Of a stretch of DNA of 64,000 nt, positions 1-11,547 are shown in pieces. The notes below the pieces were generated by a model. It saw only the letters and a list, made by a program, of their open reading frames with translations. It was not told the origin of the DNA and did no database searches. Every line of letters begins with the position of its first letter. Position 1 is the stretch's first letter. The position numbers and the translations under genes were made by a program. Origin of the DNA: Atopsyche davidsoni (Eukaryota; Arthropoda; Insecta; Trichoptera; Hydrobiosidae); NCBI GenBank assembly GCA_022113835.1, contig JAILWY010000011.1, positions 1,922,001-1,986,000 on the forward strand. Direction: 5' to 3'.

Positions 1-222
1 ACAGGGCCCCCGCGGTTCCCACAGCAGCCAACACCTCCGCCCCGGTAGCGCCCCATCTGACCCATTAAGGCGCGCCGGTGACAATATTATCAGCGGCGGC
101 CGCCCGCGAGCCCGCGGGGGTCAACCGGCGGCGCGAGAGACGTCACACACACAATTATTACAATAAAAATAATAAAAAAATTATAATATTAAAAAAAAAA
201 TTATTGCGTACATATTGACGTA
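1..222. other. GC-rich island grading into A-rich sequence
   Basis: Positions 1-150 are markedly GC-rich (GGCGCGCC, GCGGCCGC, CCCGCGGGGG, GACGTCAC), unlike the AT-rich surroundings. Positions 150-222 are A/T runs. No ORF or RNA gene recognised. Could be an intronic regulatory block; this rests on composition only. Confidence 0.3.
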
Positions 223-226
223 TTAA

Positions 227-664
227 CACACTTTAAGCGGGTACAAAATTGACTAAACTGACGTGCGAAGCGGACGAAATTCGAGTAAAATTGCACGTGT
301 GAAATCTAATCTATACACTCTTTGATTTGCATGTAGTCAAATAAATCGTTTCCTATAAAAAGTTGAACACACTTTGCGGATTACTTGGCATCACAACAAC
401 ACCACTTTGTCCTAAAAATTGTTCAATAATTGGAGGATTATCATTCTCTGACCACTGCACTTCTTCATTGTCACTTTGTTCAGAATCACTGGTAGAAGTA
501 ACGTTGACGAGTCCTAAACAAACATTTCGAGCTGTAAACCTAAATAATAAAACGACCTTCTGCCGCTTTTAGAGTAAACGCATTCAAAAACGTATTAATA
601 TGCACCCCGCCTTCAGACAGAAGTCCGCGAAACGGGTACTAGTACCCGCCCCGCCTTTAGTGTG
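227..664 (-). mobile_element. piggyBac-type MITE with transposase N-terminal remnant, copy 1
   Basis: Flanked by TTAA on both sides (223-226 and 665-668), the target duplication of piggyBac elements. The inverted ends start CACACTTTAAGCGGGTA (left) and CACACTAAAGGCGGGGCGGG (right, reverse strand). A GGGTACTAGTACCC palindrome lies just inside the right end. The interior matches the second copy at 58153-58569, where a minus-strand frame resembles the N-terminal part of a piggyBac transposase. Here that frame is broken by shifts and stops. Both copies keep ends plus a short coding piece, so they are deletion derivatives moved by a transposase from elsewhere. Confidence 0.8.
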
Positions 665-802
665 TTAATATTTATGTCACACCTCCTGGTTATTGCAGCC
701 TAGCGCTGTTACGACGCATTTTGATTAAATTATTAAAATGTATATTTTGTGGATTGAACGTCAATCAAGTGCGTATTTATTACCTATACAGGTTTATATT
801 AA

Positions 803-978
803 TATTAATATGATTAGGCACATTGTTTAAAATTCTCGCTAAGTTGCAGTGACTCGTTAGCATAATGGTAATGTAAGGTTGGAGATGTATTTCGAATCCT
901 ACACAAGTCACGATGCTATTTTTCTGAGAGTTTCTTTGATCATTTTCAATATGTGAATGTGCGTAATCATATTAATAT
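803..978 (+). repeat. tRNA-like module between inverted repeats, copy 1
   Basis: Outer inverted ends are ATATGATTAGGCACATT (left) and ATGTGCGTAATCATATTA (right). Inside, 849-911 reads like a decayed tRNA: acceptor strand GTGACTCG pairing with CAAGTCAC, an A-box-like TTAGCATAATGGT and a B-box-like TTTCGAATCC, but much of the anticodon arm is deleted. Upstream (733-800) lies a segment with TGCGTATTTATTACCTATA that also flanks other copies. Not a functional tRNA gene. Confidence 0.65.
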
Positions 979-2912
979 TGAATTATTGAAAATTAATTCA
1001 AGTATTGGTGATGGTTGTCGACCGCTGATAATCGGGCGGAGTGGACAGAATGACTGTTCTAACGCGTTATCTGAGAAATGCGAGATAGCGCGGTGCCGGT
1101 CGCCGCCTGTGCGTGGGGTCACCCTATATTATGTATCTCAACCTAACCTAACCTAACCAAAGCTTTCGTACCTAAAACCGAAATCATCCTTTCCTGCCTG
1201 GAACGATGAATGCTTGCATTCGAGCGCACCACTGCAAGGATAATAAAAAAAACGACTACGCAGCTGTTCCTTAAAAATCTCAAAATCATTGAAGGCTCTG
1301 TGAGTTAAATTTGCTGAGTGAATTTGGAATATTACTAAATAAACCAGTCTGACGCGGATGAGTCTATGTATTAATGTGTGTTCAGGTTCATGGGGTGTAT
1401 CACACCCCCTTCTGGGAGCCCCATCGTTCAGGTTATCAGCAGGCTCACGGCTCGGTTTAACTAATGAGGTCTCTAATTAAGGCTACTAATCGGGCGACGA
1501 GAAGCCATCGGATGGGATTCTTAATTTGATGCTCAGGCCGATGGAATCTGGAGAATTCCACCTGTTTAGAATAATTTGTATATTAAATATTTCATTTTGA
1601 ATTAAAGTAAGAAAAAATGTTAACAAACAGGGATTGAGTGTAACGACAAACGCAGCATACCAAAAAATATTATAATATGTTTTCAAGGTCATTTTTTGCG
1701 ATTTGGGCGTATATCAATGTTTAAATTTTTATTTAAATTCAGGCAACGTTTTTATTGGAAGCTTAATAGATAACTTAAAATAAAAATTGGTAAGTAAAAA
1801 AATACTATAAATGAACAACAAAAAAAATACCATTACTGAATTGATGAATGTTCATCAGTTAACAATGCGTTAATCAGTTACATTAAAACGCTCTCTAACT
1901 TGATCATTTGTCAATAAAAACACGCCCTTTTATTTTCAAAACCACTATTGTCGACTATATTAGATTGAATGAAACATTTTACTGGTTATCAATATAAAGT
2001 TCATAAAAGTTTCTGAGTAAAAATTATATATATAGTTATGAATCATACCTGCCTAGAAGAGGGAGGTAGATTTTATAAAAAAATGTCCTTATTCAATGCA
2101 AGCCTACGGCAGATATATAATCTTTAATATTCATGTCGCCGAGTATGATAACCATTCAATGTAAATCGAACGGACCGCATTAAACAAATTTATGCGGACC
2201 TGAACTGGGAGAGCTCATACATGCGCAATCCCGTCAAATTGTAGGGCGACCACGCGTTTACGTTTCAAATAATTTTTTTTGTTGGACTGAAAACGTCTTT
2301 GATATTAATCGAACTCAGTGAAAAAAAATACACAGGCGTTTTTTTTTTGACTAAAAAAATTATTTAATAAATTTGATGGAGAAATAAAAAAAAAGTGTTT
2401 AGTAAATATTTGATAGTACTAGAGTTAAAAGGTCACAAATACAAATGTGTGCGTTGTGTATAGTGCAATTAATTAAATGTGTATTTATATTGTTTTGTTG
2501 GGTTTGAGAATGTAGCAGGCATGGTCGCCCTGTATATAGGACAACTGCGCAGAGGCCATATACAGGGCGATACCACCCACGCGACTCCCCGAGTGTCAAA
2601 ACAGGAGCTTCGCGTCCACTCATCGCGGCGCCCGTAATGGCTCAGATAAGAGCTGTAAAAATAAATGAAAAGCTTAAGGCCGGTTCGCCTTACTGGCTGA
2701 AATAAATAAATAAATATATATATATTTTTTAAATATATTTATTTATGAACGTACACTAGAAGGACCCACAAAACTCCCAAACTTTCAAGAACGAATAAAT
2801 AACTCAAAACGCGTGTTCTCTTGCTGCATTTCAAGCCGACAGGCGAACAGCCCATAGTTTTTTTTTATAGTGAATATTTTTATATCATTTACCAAAGTAT
2901 ATTACAATAATT
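979..2912. other. Intronic sequence, no gene recognised
   Basis: AT-rich with a short GC-richer patch at 1018-1125 ending in the TTAGG-like run at 1141-1157. A 13-bp hairpin (TCGCCCTGTATAT at 2525-2537 with its inverted copy at 2558-2570) is visible. No protein family or RNA gene recognised. Confidence 0.5.
1141..1157 (-). repeat. Interstitial telomere-like (TTAGG) run
   Basis: Three tandem CCTAA units, the complement of the arthropod telomere repeat TTAGG. Shorter runs occur near 25289, 34300, 36022 and 37674. Confidence 0.6.
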
Positions 2913-3275
2913 ACTAATATGATTAGGCACATTAGTTCACACTTTGAAGATGATTAAAGAAATTCTCAGAAAAATATCATCGTGATTTGTGTAGGATGTG
3001 ATTTAGTGATTTACAAGCACTGGACTTTTTAATCAAAGTAACAAGTGAAGCGTTTTTATATTGGTTAATTGGCAAATATTGGTTGGCCTAGGCACATTGG
3101 TTTATATGTAGATTATGATTAAATTATCATTATGTTAAAAATTTGAGCCCACATCCCCTGGTTTACATGGCCGGTGTACTGATCCTTGTACTAACGAACC
3201 ACATCCATTAATCGAGAATTTTTAATAATCACACTCTACATATGAACCAATGTGCCCAGGCCAACCAATATTTAG
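2913..3275 (-). repeat. tRNA-like module in nested inverted repeats, copy 2
   Basis: Begins TTACTAATATGATTAGGCAC. A tRNA-like block on the minus strand (about 3141-3203) retains the GGTTTACATGGCCGGTGTAC anticodon/D-arm segment and a decayed B box. It is also bracketed by a second inverted pair (GGTTGGCCTAGGCACATTGG near 3082, and its complement ending near 3272). A rearranged or nested copy of the family. Confidence 0.6.
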
Positions 3276-3299
3276 TGATTGGCAAGCACTGGACTTTAA

Positions 3300-3480
3300 T
3301 AAAATCCTTTCATTATAAAGCTCTGGCGTTTAGATCTGACATTCCTTCTGTAGCAAGCTACAGAAACAATATCAGAAACCCCCCCATCAATTCAAGAAAT
3401 AGACACAAATATTACAACATTATATGCAGCAGTAGCTCGCCGTCACATAAAACGTACACGAAAACAGTATAATATGATAT
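3300..3480 (+). repeat. Fragment of the 38.2-kb repeat family
   Basis: GGCGTTTAGATCTGACATT followed by GTAGCAAGCTACAGAAACAA is shared with 38360-38650 and, in part, with 21880 and 56805. The remaining sequence shows no recognised gene. Confidence 0.4.
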
Positions 3481-3599
3481 TAGATTTGGAATGTTCGGTA
3501 ATTATCAAATTGTATAAAAAAAAATTGTGTCCAGCGTTGACCGCGAGGGGAATCGGCCCTAGCCTTCACAATCAACATAAAAGCAAAAAAAAGAAATAA

Positions 3600-3800
3600 A
3601 CATTAAATGTGTCACCGGGAATCGACGCACAGCGCGCCTTTGAGCCGCGCCGCCTTATCGCCGCGGCCCCTTTGTGGAGGGACCCTGCGCCGATAGCGGA
3701 CACTTTAATTTGCTTTTAACGCTATCTCCGGACTCGAACACCGGTAGCCGAGTGCCGAGTGCCGAGGGCCGCTAATGGCTGAGATTTCCAGCGGCCACCT
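3600..3800. other. GC-rich island, candidate regulatory block
   Basis: Dense CpG (GCCGCGCCGCCTTATCGCCG) with GATA-type TTATC and a tandem GAGTGCCGAG motif, embedded in AT-rich DNA. No ORF with known similarity. Composition-based only. Confidence 0.3.
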
Positions 3801-4815
3801 ATATTGTAATAATGGACCTCAGCGGATTGCGGTATTTTATATATTTTATTATTTCAGATATCGCGAAGAGATTTTCGCATTTGTCTGCGGTTCAAATAGA
3901 TGAAACGCGTTTAATCTATAGTAAAATAATCGATTGCGGTATTTCTGTAGTTCATTTCAATTTATGATTACTTTATAAATTCAAAACTCCTTCTTCTTCT
4001 CCTGGTGTCTCTCGTCATCGCCCTGAGCATATATTTACTCTGAACCAGTGTTAATGGTCAAAGCTCCTGCTAATTATTAATTCAGCTCTCGAGATATAAA
4101 ACGTAAAAACAAATGGTTTTTATGTTTTCTGTGACCCCTCGAGGTTCTGATTATCATTAACACCTTAATGCCCGCAGATAAAAGCAAACATTATTTTAAT
4201 AACATAAAAAGCCGACCACTCCAGTGACCCGCGTCTCTGTTGCTATCTTCAAAAGCAATAACAATAAAAAATGTATTTCAACATGTCATAAATGACAGAG
4301 TGATGTTTTTTTAAAATTTATTTCATATCAGAATTCACAAAAGTAATTTAAATAAATTAACACCACAGTAAAAACAACTCTATAATATAAAAATAAACGG
4401 ATTTATTTTATCATAATATAATGTATAATACGCATTTAACGAGATACGTTGATATAAAAAAATATAAAACGGAACTTTTTTTTGAGACAGCTGAATTTTT
4501 GTGAGATTCCCTTACTAGGGCATTGTCAAAGTTACAATATTGAGCAATGGCTTTGTGAAGCGTAAATAAGTTTTTACTGGCTCAATAATAATAAAAACAT
4601 GCAGTTCTAACAATCTGTATATCATTGCATGTCTTTGAAGTCCTAGGATATTTGTCAAGTTAGCTCATTCTTACAGAGGTGCGTGGTTTTTAATTTAAAA
4701 TGTCACACAAATGTAAGTAGATTTTCTTTATTCATCGGTGTTGTGCACTTTGAATCTTTCGACGTCAATCCGAGTACCGGGACCGAAACGTCGGATATTT
4801 CAATATATAACTACT
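3800..4815. other. Intronic AT-rich sequence, no gene recognised
   Basis: A short block CCGGGACCGAAACGTCGG near 4777 recurs at 39062 (CACCGGGACCGAAACGTTG), so it is part of an interspersed repeat. Nothing else recognised. Confidence 0.5.
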
Positions 4816-4817
4816 AA

Positions 4818-5215
4818 TATGATTAGGCAAATCATATTATAAATAATATAAACCTGGTTTTAATCTTGTTGAGGGACAAGGCATTTGATTGGTGAAGATC
4901 CATTATTATAATGATAAAAGTAGCTTTGTATTTTGTCTGCACTTTGAGTTTATTATATTTTTTTGCATGACTAGTTTCGACCAAATACACTAGGTTATCA
5001 TAGGATGCATAACTAAACTACTAGTTTATTTATGCATCTGATGATGACCTAGTCTATTTAGTTGAAACTAGTCATGCAAAAAATATAATAAACTCAAAGT
5101 GAAGACAAAATACAAAGCTACTTTTATCATTATGATATAAACCTGTATAGGTAATAAATACGCACTTGATTCAAACTTGAACTTGTTCAATCCACAAAAT
5201 AGACATGCGTATCAA
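4818..5215. repeat. Foldback element inside a tRNA-like-family fragment
   Basis: 4907-5131 is a near-palindrome of about 225 bp. Its left arm starts AATGATAAAAGTAGCTTTGT and contains GCATGACTAGTTTCGACC; the right arm is the inverted copy. Outside it, 4818-4850 matches the left end of the tRNA-like inverted-repeat family and 5150-5215 matches that family's flanking segment. It seems to be a foldback element inserted into an older copy. Confidence 0.6.
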
Positions 5216-5439
5216 AATATAATGCTACGAAAAAATATTAGCTCCAAGGAGTTTTAGGCCCGCGGGAACGAGATAGTTTGGTAAAGAATAAAAGGCCGGC
5301 CTTAAGCTTTGGTTTAAGAAAAGACGGTTTAAATTTAAATGTGAAATAACAGGGCCGCATTAGCCGACAATTTATTCCCGCCTTAATCCACCCTCGACTT
5401 CGCAGAGGCGCGGCAGAACCCGCGAAGGGCGGGCCCGCT

Positions 5440-5530
5440 GGCGAATTAGGTGGCGGGGGTGGTCCCGGGGGTGGTCCCGGGGTGGTCCCGGGGTGGTCCC
5501 GGGGGCGGCCCCGGGGGTGGCCCGGGGGGT
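5440..5530. repeat. GC-rich 12-bp minisatellite
   Basis: About six units of GGTGGTCCCGGG-type sequence (unit length varies by a base), extremely G/C-rich and potentially structured. It creates frames on both strands that should not be read as genes. Confidence 0.75.
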
Positions 5531-5987
5531 GATTGATGACGCGTCGGGGGGCTCTCCCCGCAAGACGCCGAGAATCCTACTCTAAAAGCGAAAGGAAACC
5601 TTCGGCCAAGGCTGCACAGAGCATCGTCGGCAAGTTTATTAATTCTTTTTCAGGTGCCTCTGAACAGAAGAGGCTGATGACCGCATCATTGAAAAAATAT
5701 CTCTATCTTGGACTAGTCTTATTAGTTTGACTGCAATCTCGACAGATTCTGACGCTAATTACGCATCCATGCTATTTTTTTTATTTTGCCATCACAATCC
5801 GCTGCCATAGGTTATATCGGCTATTTCGTCAGAAATTTTTGCACATTCTCATTTGTGACGCTGTGGTCAATCCATGGTATTATTATAATTTCAGTTTTGA
5901 TAAATTACAGCCTACGCCTAACGCTGTTTAATTTTATTTTTAATTGAAAACATCTATGCTGGCCTCCACATGCATTAGGTGTCGTTA

Positions 5988-6355
5988 AGGGTCTAGGTCC
6001 CATAATCGAGTTTTTTTGATCATTTTATAGTCCGTTTTGCGAAAAATCGACTGCACCAATCAAAAATATTTAAATGCAAAAAGTTTGATACGTCCCTTTT
6101 TCCGAACACAATATATTTTAATTTCTTATAAATTTACTATTAATATGATAAATATGTGTTTTTACGATTGAAGTGTAGGAATTTGGAGATTCGTCAGGTA
6201 CATTTTTTTCAATTGGAATTGAAAGATTAAATATAAACCATGTGCGTCTTATAAATTTAAAAATTAAAAAAAAAAAATCTTCAACAAACTTTGGTTTTGA
6301 AAAGTCGTCATTTTATCCAATTTTTCAACATCTTCCAGATTTTATTTTACCTTAA
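5988..6355 (+). repeat. Interspersed repeat, second copy at 40728-41095
   Basis: The copies share GAGTTTTTTTGATCATTTT, ACTGCACCAATCAAAAA, AAAGTTTGATAC, GATAAATATGTGTTTTT and GATTGAAGTGTAGGAATTT in order. The 40.7-kb copy has a roughly 25-bp extra segment. No coding sequence recognised; class unknown. Confidence 0.65.
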
Positions 6356-6799
6356 AAATGGACGTAAATTAAATGATAAAAAAATGGTAAATTTAATTTA
6401 TAGTTTTTTCAATTTTCTGTAAAAAAATCAACTATCGATATAGCAAAATAAAGTGACAATTAAATTAATTAAATGACACGATTTCGCCAGGTAATGGATC
6501 TGGTGTCCGGTTGGACACCAAAGGAGACGCCATAAATTATAATATAAATAAGCACGTATTATTTGTATGATTATATTTTCACGCCGATGCCAATTACGAG
6601 TGATGGAAAAGCGGCTTACTTCTTAAAATAAATTCGGTTTATTGAATAAATCGCAATGCTACAGGATTGTAGTAACCCTGCCATGGGCCAGGGGGTGGTT
6701 GGGGGTAGGTGCCGACAGCGGGCAAGAAGCCGCTCCGTTGTTCCGTGGAATTTATTTGGGTCTCGCTCCTTAATCACATTTGCGTGGTTCGAGCCCCGC

Positions 6800-6870
6800 G
6801 AGGGGAGAGCGCGGTCGCCACCCTGTCACCCCTCAGAGCCACCCTGCCACCCCTCCGAGCCACCCTGCCG
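6800..6870. repeat. Short minisatellite, about 21-bp unit
   Basis: Roughly three units of CACCCTGCCACCCCTCCGAG-like sequence. It explains the Pro/Ser/Cys-rich open frame here. Confidence 0.6.
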
Positions 6871-6889
6871 AGTCACCGCTGCTAATTAA

Positions 6890-7605
6890 ATGTATTAATT
6901 CAAAAACGTTTTACCACTGCTAAAACCCTATATTACTTTATCGAGGTTTTAAGACACAGCAACTTTTTATACATATTTTTATCTATTTCCACAATAAAAT
7001 TCAGCACTTCATATAAGCATGCATTATCATCCGATGATACGATGAAAAAAATCGTAAATCGATTTTCGACAAGTAAATGTCACTACGCATAGAAAAATGT
7101 ATTTTTAAATATTTTCTGGCAAAAACGTCTCGTCTCGATAAATCTCATAACACAAAGTAAATTTTCAAACTTCGTTTACTGAAAATAAAACGCCACCGCG
7201 AAATCACAGAAGGCTGTGTGCCAGACTGGAGGCGGTATATAAAAAAATCCCTACGCTTTTATTCCACCCCATACGAAAAATGGCCCGCGCGGGTCATACG
7301 TCTTCTTCTTGGAAGACAAGAAATAAAATTGATAACTCAATAGGCGGGGGAGCTTTATTTTATAACCACTGGAGCGTCGGATCGGAGGCTCTGTGCGCCT
7401 TGCCGAGGCTCTATATAACCTCACACTGAAATCAATAACAAGGGAGGAAACCACCGCATCTTTTAACAAAATATTTAATATAATACCAATGGCACAGTGG
7501 TTTTAAATACTATATTTTATTATTGGCTTTCTACAAGCATTGTCATTGTATGTTAACACAAAAGCATACAAAACTATCTGAAGGGTTGATAACTTAAATC
7601 TACTT
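6890..7605. other. Intronic sequence, no gene recognised
   Basis: AT-rich with one GC-richer patch (7360-7430). No recognised family. Confidence 0.45.
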
Positions 7606-8355
7606 TGGTAAAAGATTTTGCATTAAAATAAAACAACCTTCTACTTCATAGATTTCCCTTCATGACAATAGTAAATAAATTTTGTCTTCAATTTGAGTTT
7701 ATTAAAATTATGTGCATTACTAGTTTCGACCCAATACACTGAGTCATCAGAATCATCAGATGTATAACTAAACTAACGTAGTTATGCATCTGATGATGAC
7801 CCAGTGTATTGGATGTATTATTTATAATTTAGATTATACCATATATGTTTGAGCTCAAAGGTGCAATTATAAATTAGAAAGTGTGATTCTGTGAGTATTT
7901 CCGACCAGAAACGGCCCTCGAGCAAGTAAAAGATTTTGCATTAAAATAAAACAACCTTCAAACTACTTAGCCCTTCAGGATAATAGTTCATTAAAGTCTA
8001 ACAAGACTGCATTTTTACAACAACAAAAAAATTATCGAGTTTTGCTGATTGAAACTATAATATATATGTACGAGTTATAATGATAAAAGTACGTTTGTAA
8101 TATGTCTTCACTTTGAGTTTATTAAAATTATTTGCATTACTTTAAGACCCAATACACCGGGTCATCATCAGATGCATTACTAAACTAACTTAGTTATGTA
8201 TTGAGTGTATTATTTATAATAATGGATCTTCACGAATCAAATGCCTTGTCCCTCAGCAAGATTATACCATATATGTTTGAGCTCAAAGGTGCAATTATAA
8301 ATTAGAAAGTGTGATTCTGCGAGTATTTCCGACCAGAAACGGCCCTCGAGCAAGT
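7606..8355 (+). repeat. Local duplication carrying a foldback-family fragment
   Basis: The block ATTATACCATATATGTTTGA through CGGCCCTCGAGCAAGT occurs at 7832-7926 and again at 8267-8356. AAAGATTTTGCATTAAAATA occurs at 7611 and 7928. Both halves carry the GACCCAATACAC / TCATCATCAGATGCAT motifs of the foldback element at 4907-5131. A tandem duplication of about 410 bp with later indels fits. Confidence 0.6.
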
Positions 8356-8399
8356 TTCCAATAATTACAAAAGCAAATTCTTTGTATAACTTTTCACAT

Positions 8400-8700
8400 A
8401 GCGGAGGAGATTCCATCAGCCGCGTGATAGATGGAATTCTCTGAAAGTTTTTTTTTTTTTTCCTCCCCTCCTCGCTGCGGGGTTTTTATTTTTTTCCTCG
8501 CGCTGTGCAAAGCGCTCTTTTTACGGTGAAATTGATGTGTTTTTAACGAAAAGGGAGACTTCCCCGACAGCGTCGCGGCGCCGGCGTCTTTCGATTTCGC
8601 CATTTTATTTCGTGCGCCATCTTGGAAAAGTGTCTTGCCTGCCGCGGCACATTAATCAATGGGCGAATCGCTGTGGCGTTGCCCCGAGAAAGTAAACATT
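8400..8700. other. GC-richer island with YY1/Pho-like cores
   Basis: Contains CGCCATTTTATTT and GCGCCATCTTGG within about 35 bp (GCCAT cores recognised by YY1/Pleiohomeotic) and one GGCGCC. No gene recognised. Confidence 0.3.
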
Positions 8701-8934
8701 AAGTAGGAGAAACGGTTAAGTAAGAGATTACAAAACAAAAATACACTGGAAATTATTGAAGGGTGCATTTCTAGGTTTCATCCCCATTGAGATTTTACAT
8801 TGAGAAAGAATAATTTATTGAATTTTTCAGATACTTTAGATGTTAGATTTATAATATTTTGGAACTATATAAAATATCTTGTTGAGCGACAAAGCAAAAC
8901 ATTTTTTTAAGAATGATTTCAAATAACTTTTTAT

Positions 8935-9015
8935 AATGTCTTCACGTTGGGTTTATTTCAACATTTGTACATGACTCGTTTCAACCAAAAGACTTGGTCA
9001 TCATCAGATGCACAA
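8935..9015 (+). repeat. Foldback-family fragment
   Basis: Contains TGACTCGTTTCAACCAAA and GGTCATCATCAGATGCA, diverged from the element at 4907-5131. Confidence 0.4.
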
Positions 9016-9397
9016 CAAAATATACAAATAACAATATTGTAAAGTAATACGTGTTTATAAAATTTATTTTTACGTAGCTATCTTGTTACTTAGCATTGTC
9101 ATTTATTAAATAATTAATGATTGACTAAGTTTTTTATTTTTATTTATTTTTTTGACCCGCATAAGTCACGTTTCTTTAATCATTTTTTAATGTGTAAAAA
9201 ATTGAAATGAAAATTAAAAATCGTATTTACTGTGACGGTCTTCACAAAAATCCAATAATTTATTAAATAAAGTTTGCGTTTCTTTATTTTTAAACTACTG
9301 GTAAAATATAAATTAGGTTTGTATAAGCTTGCAGTTGTTAGGCAATATCTCTTACTACAAGACAATAAGGTGGTTACGTCCAAATAAACCTGTACAC

Positions 9398-10077
9398 CAG
9401 AGGTTCCCAAACTTTTTGTCCCGTCGACCCCTTTTTAAGTTTTCCTGTTTTTCGTAAACCTGTTTCGTTGACCGGATTTTTTGTCCGCTATATCCGAAAT
9501 CCGTTTAACAGGGGTCCGTTATATCGAGGTTTTACTGTTTACCTTTATAAATAAATACAAACAAAATGCAAATATAGTAACTTTCACTTAAAAAATCAAT
9601 ACTTTAAATGTGAGAGATGGGTCTGATGCTTTGATAGCAAATTTTCAATATTTGGCTTCAAATAAGTCAGATTTAACTTTAAATCTCCTCGCCCAGTGAA
9701 TTCCAATTTATTTGTTTTTTTGTAAGAAGAATGGCAAACGCACTGAAACCCCTTTCCACGAGGAATGAAGATGGTAAAGCTATCAAAAAACTTTCTTGCG
9801 ATGCTGGATAAATAGCAGGTATGTCTCTCTGAAGCCCTTTCTAAACTACACCTTCAGTTCTTCATTAGTGCTTATTTCGATCAGTTCTTCTTGTAGTATG
9901 AATTCCGAGTCTTCAATTTTAGCGTATGGATTGATAATCCACTGTGGTATTTTGGAGATGACCTGCTTAAATGGGATCCACTCTCGTAGACCTCGATTTA
10001 TTTTTTCGCTCTCATCGACCCCTTGCAGGGCGAAATCGACCCCTTTGGGTCGATATATACCACTTTGGGAACCCATG
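9398..10077 (-). mobile_element. hAT transposon remnant with 8-bp target duplication
   Basis: 680-bp element with ends CAGAGGTTCCCAAACTTTTT (left) and CATGGGTTCCCAAAGTGG (right, reverse strand). It is flanked by CTGTACAC (9390-9397) and CTGTATAC (10078-10085), an 8-bp duplication with one mismatch, the hAT hallmark. The reverse strand encodes a decayed C-terminal transposase. A stretch at 9466-9535 ending GTTATATCGAGGTTTTACTG resembles a pogo-type end and may be a nested fragment. Related, shorter copies are at 11988-12380 and 39112-39503. Confidence 0.85.
9632..10076 (-). pseudogene. hAT transposase C-terminal remnant
   Basis: Cut-and-paste DNA transposase, C-terminal dimerisation part only. 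On the reverse strand one frame contains LQEELIEISTNEELK (about 9850-9910). After frame breaks come LPSSFLVERGFSAFAILLTK (about 9720-9780) and RGDLKLNLTYLKPNI (9645-9695). In order these match the ELIEL, FLVERGFSA and RGDLRL blocks of hAT transposases related to ZBED5 and GTF2IRD2 proteins. The N-terminal BED finger and the catalytic domain are missing, and at least two frameshifts separate the conserved blocks, so it is not functional. The interior is probably a deletion product of a full element. Confidence 0.75.
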
Positions 10078-10089
10078 CTGTATACTCAA

Positions 10090-11494
10090 AGGTTTTCTAC
10101 TATCTCCACTAAAACCGACAAAAAAATAACAAATCTAAACATCTAACTCATATTTTTTTTTTAACAAAACAGGGAAGTTTTTCACAAAACTTTTCTAATC
10201 GCTTCTCATAGTTTAATACGAAAATAGAGAAGCGTATATATCACCGGAGCAGTGAATCGTTGTTCTTCTTGCTGAGGGTGGCAGCGACTCGCGCCTTTTT
10301 CAGGTGTCGGGGGACGGAGGCTTTTCAGGGTAGTCCGCACGCGAGGCTTTCAAACGGAAAACCCGCAGATTGGGGATGCTTGTATTTTCTGATTAATATT
10401 CATTTAGATTGCATGAAAATTATTCTCAGCTTGAAAGCTACCAATCAATAGTTTTTTTTTATGTCTATAAGCTTAACTGTTTGATTTATACACTGAATAA
10501 CGTAGAAGCATTGACAACATCCAAAGACATGATAAAAGCTTTTCTTCTAGTTTTTTTCCTTTCCGGTATTATACTCTTTGTGTAAGTATTATTTATATAC
10601 TGAAGGTACTAAACGTATATTCAGGGACTGGAATATCTTCAAACCCCCAAAAACGCCACAGTTTAGCATCCAAAGCGTTAAAAACGTTCAACTGAAAACA
10701 CTGTAATTTAATAACAGCGGTTATCAAATATACCATTTATATTTTTTAGAGCAGCATGTTTATAAAACTGCTGCTCTTGCGCGAGCAAATTAAGCGAGTT
10801 TATTATATTCCGATATTGGAGTACTTCGAATTATTTATAGCATCCTGTTTGAAAGCCTGAAACCCAAAATCTAGGGTCGTTTCGATACAAACCCTGACAC
10901 GGGCAGCACTCGCGGCATAATCAACTCCCATGTAAGGATTAATTTATGTAAATGAAATGTTTTTTTTATATGGGCTTCCTAGTTTTTTTGTGTGTGTAAT
11001 TTATTTTTATGTTATAATTTAGTAGGAGAGTGTGTTTTTTTCAAATTGGAGCTACCGGCATGTCAGATTAAAATTCTTCGCCCAAAATAGGGTAGGTTAA
11101 TTTTTTTAATGTTTGAATACTTAAATAGGGGGGGTACTTTATCGCGACGACCATGTTTGTAGTGTTTTCGACATAAAACATTTGACGAAATTAAAATGAC
11201 AGAATTCTCGGAAGCAGAGGAGACACATTTGAGCAATTCCACTTTGAACATTTAGCTGCCAAACAATGGCGTGTGTGCAATTCTACGCAACAGATACAAA
11301 GTAGTTAATTTAAATAAATGATTTAAAAATTGATTACTCTCATAACAATGTACTGAAGTAGAACCTAAATACTTAATATATATATAAATAACTCCATAGT
11401 ATCTTAAGTATTCAGTAACAATTCAAACGCCTCGATTTTTCCCATGGATGCTTACTCTGTGTTAAGGCTCAAAATCCATAATGAAGAACTGAGC

Positions 11495-11547
<53 letters not shown>

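Noticed and set aside
849..911. tRNA gene candidate (A- and B-box-like motifs, acceptor pairing).
   Set aside because: Anticodon arm is largely missing and the module recurs inside a repeat family, so it is tRNA-derived, not a tRNA gene.
1141..1157. Chromosome end or telomere.
   Set aside because: Only three TTAGG-type units; several similar short runs are scattered inside the window, so they are interstitial.
9796..10146. Plus-strand 116-codon Ser-rich frame.
   Set aside because: Antisense to the hAT transposase remnant.
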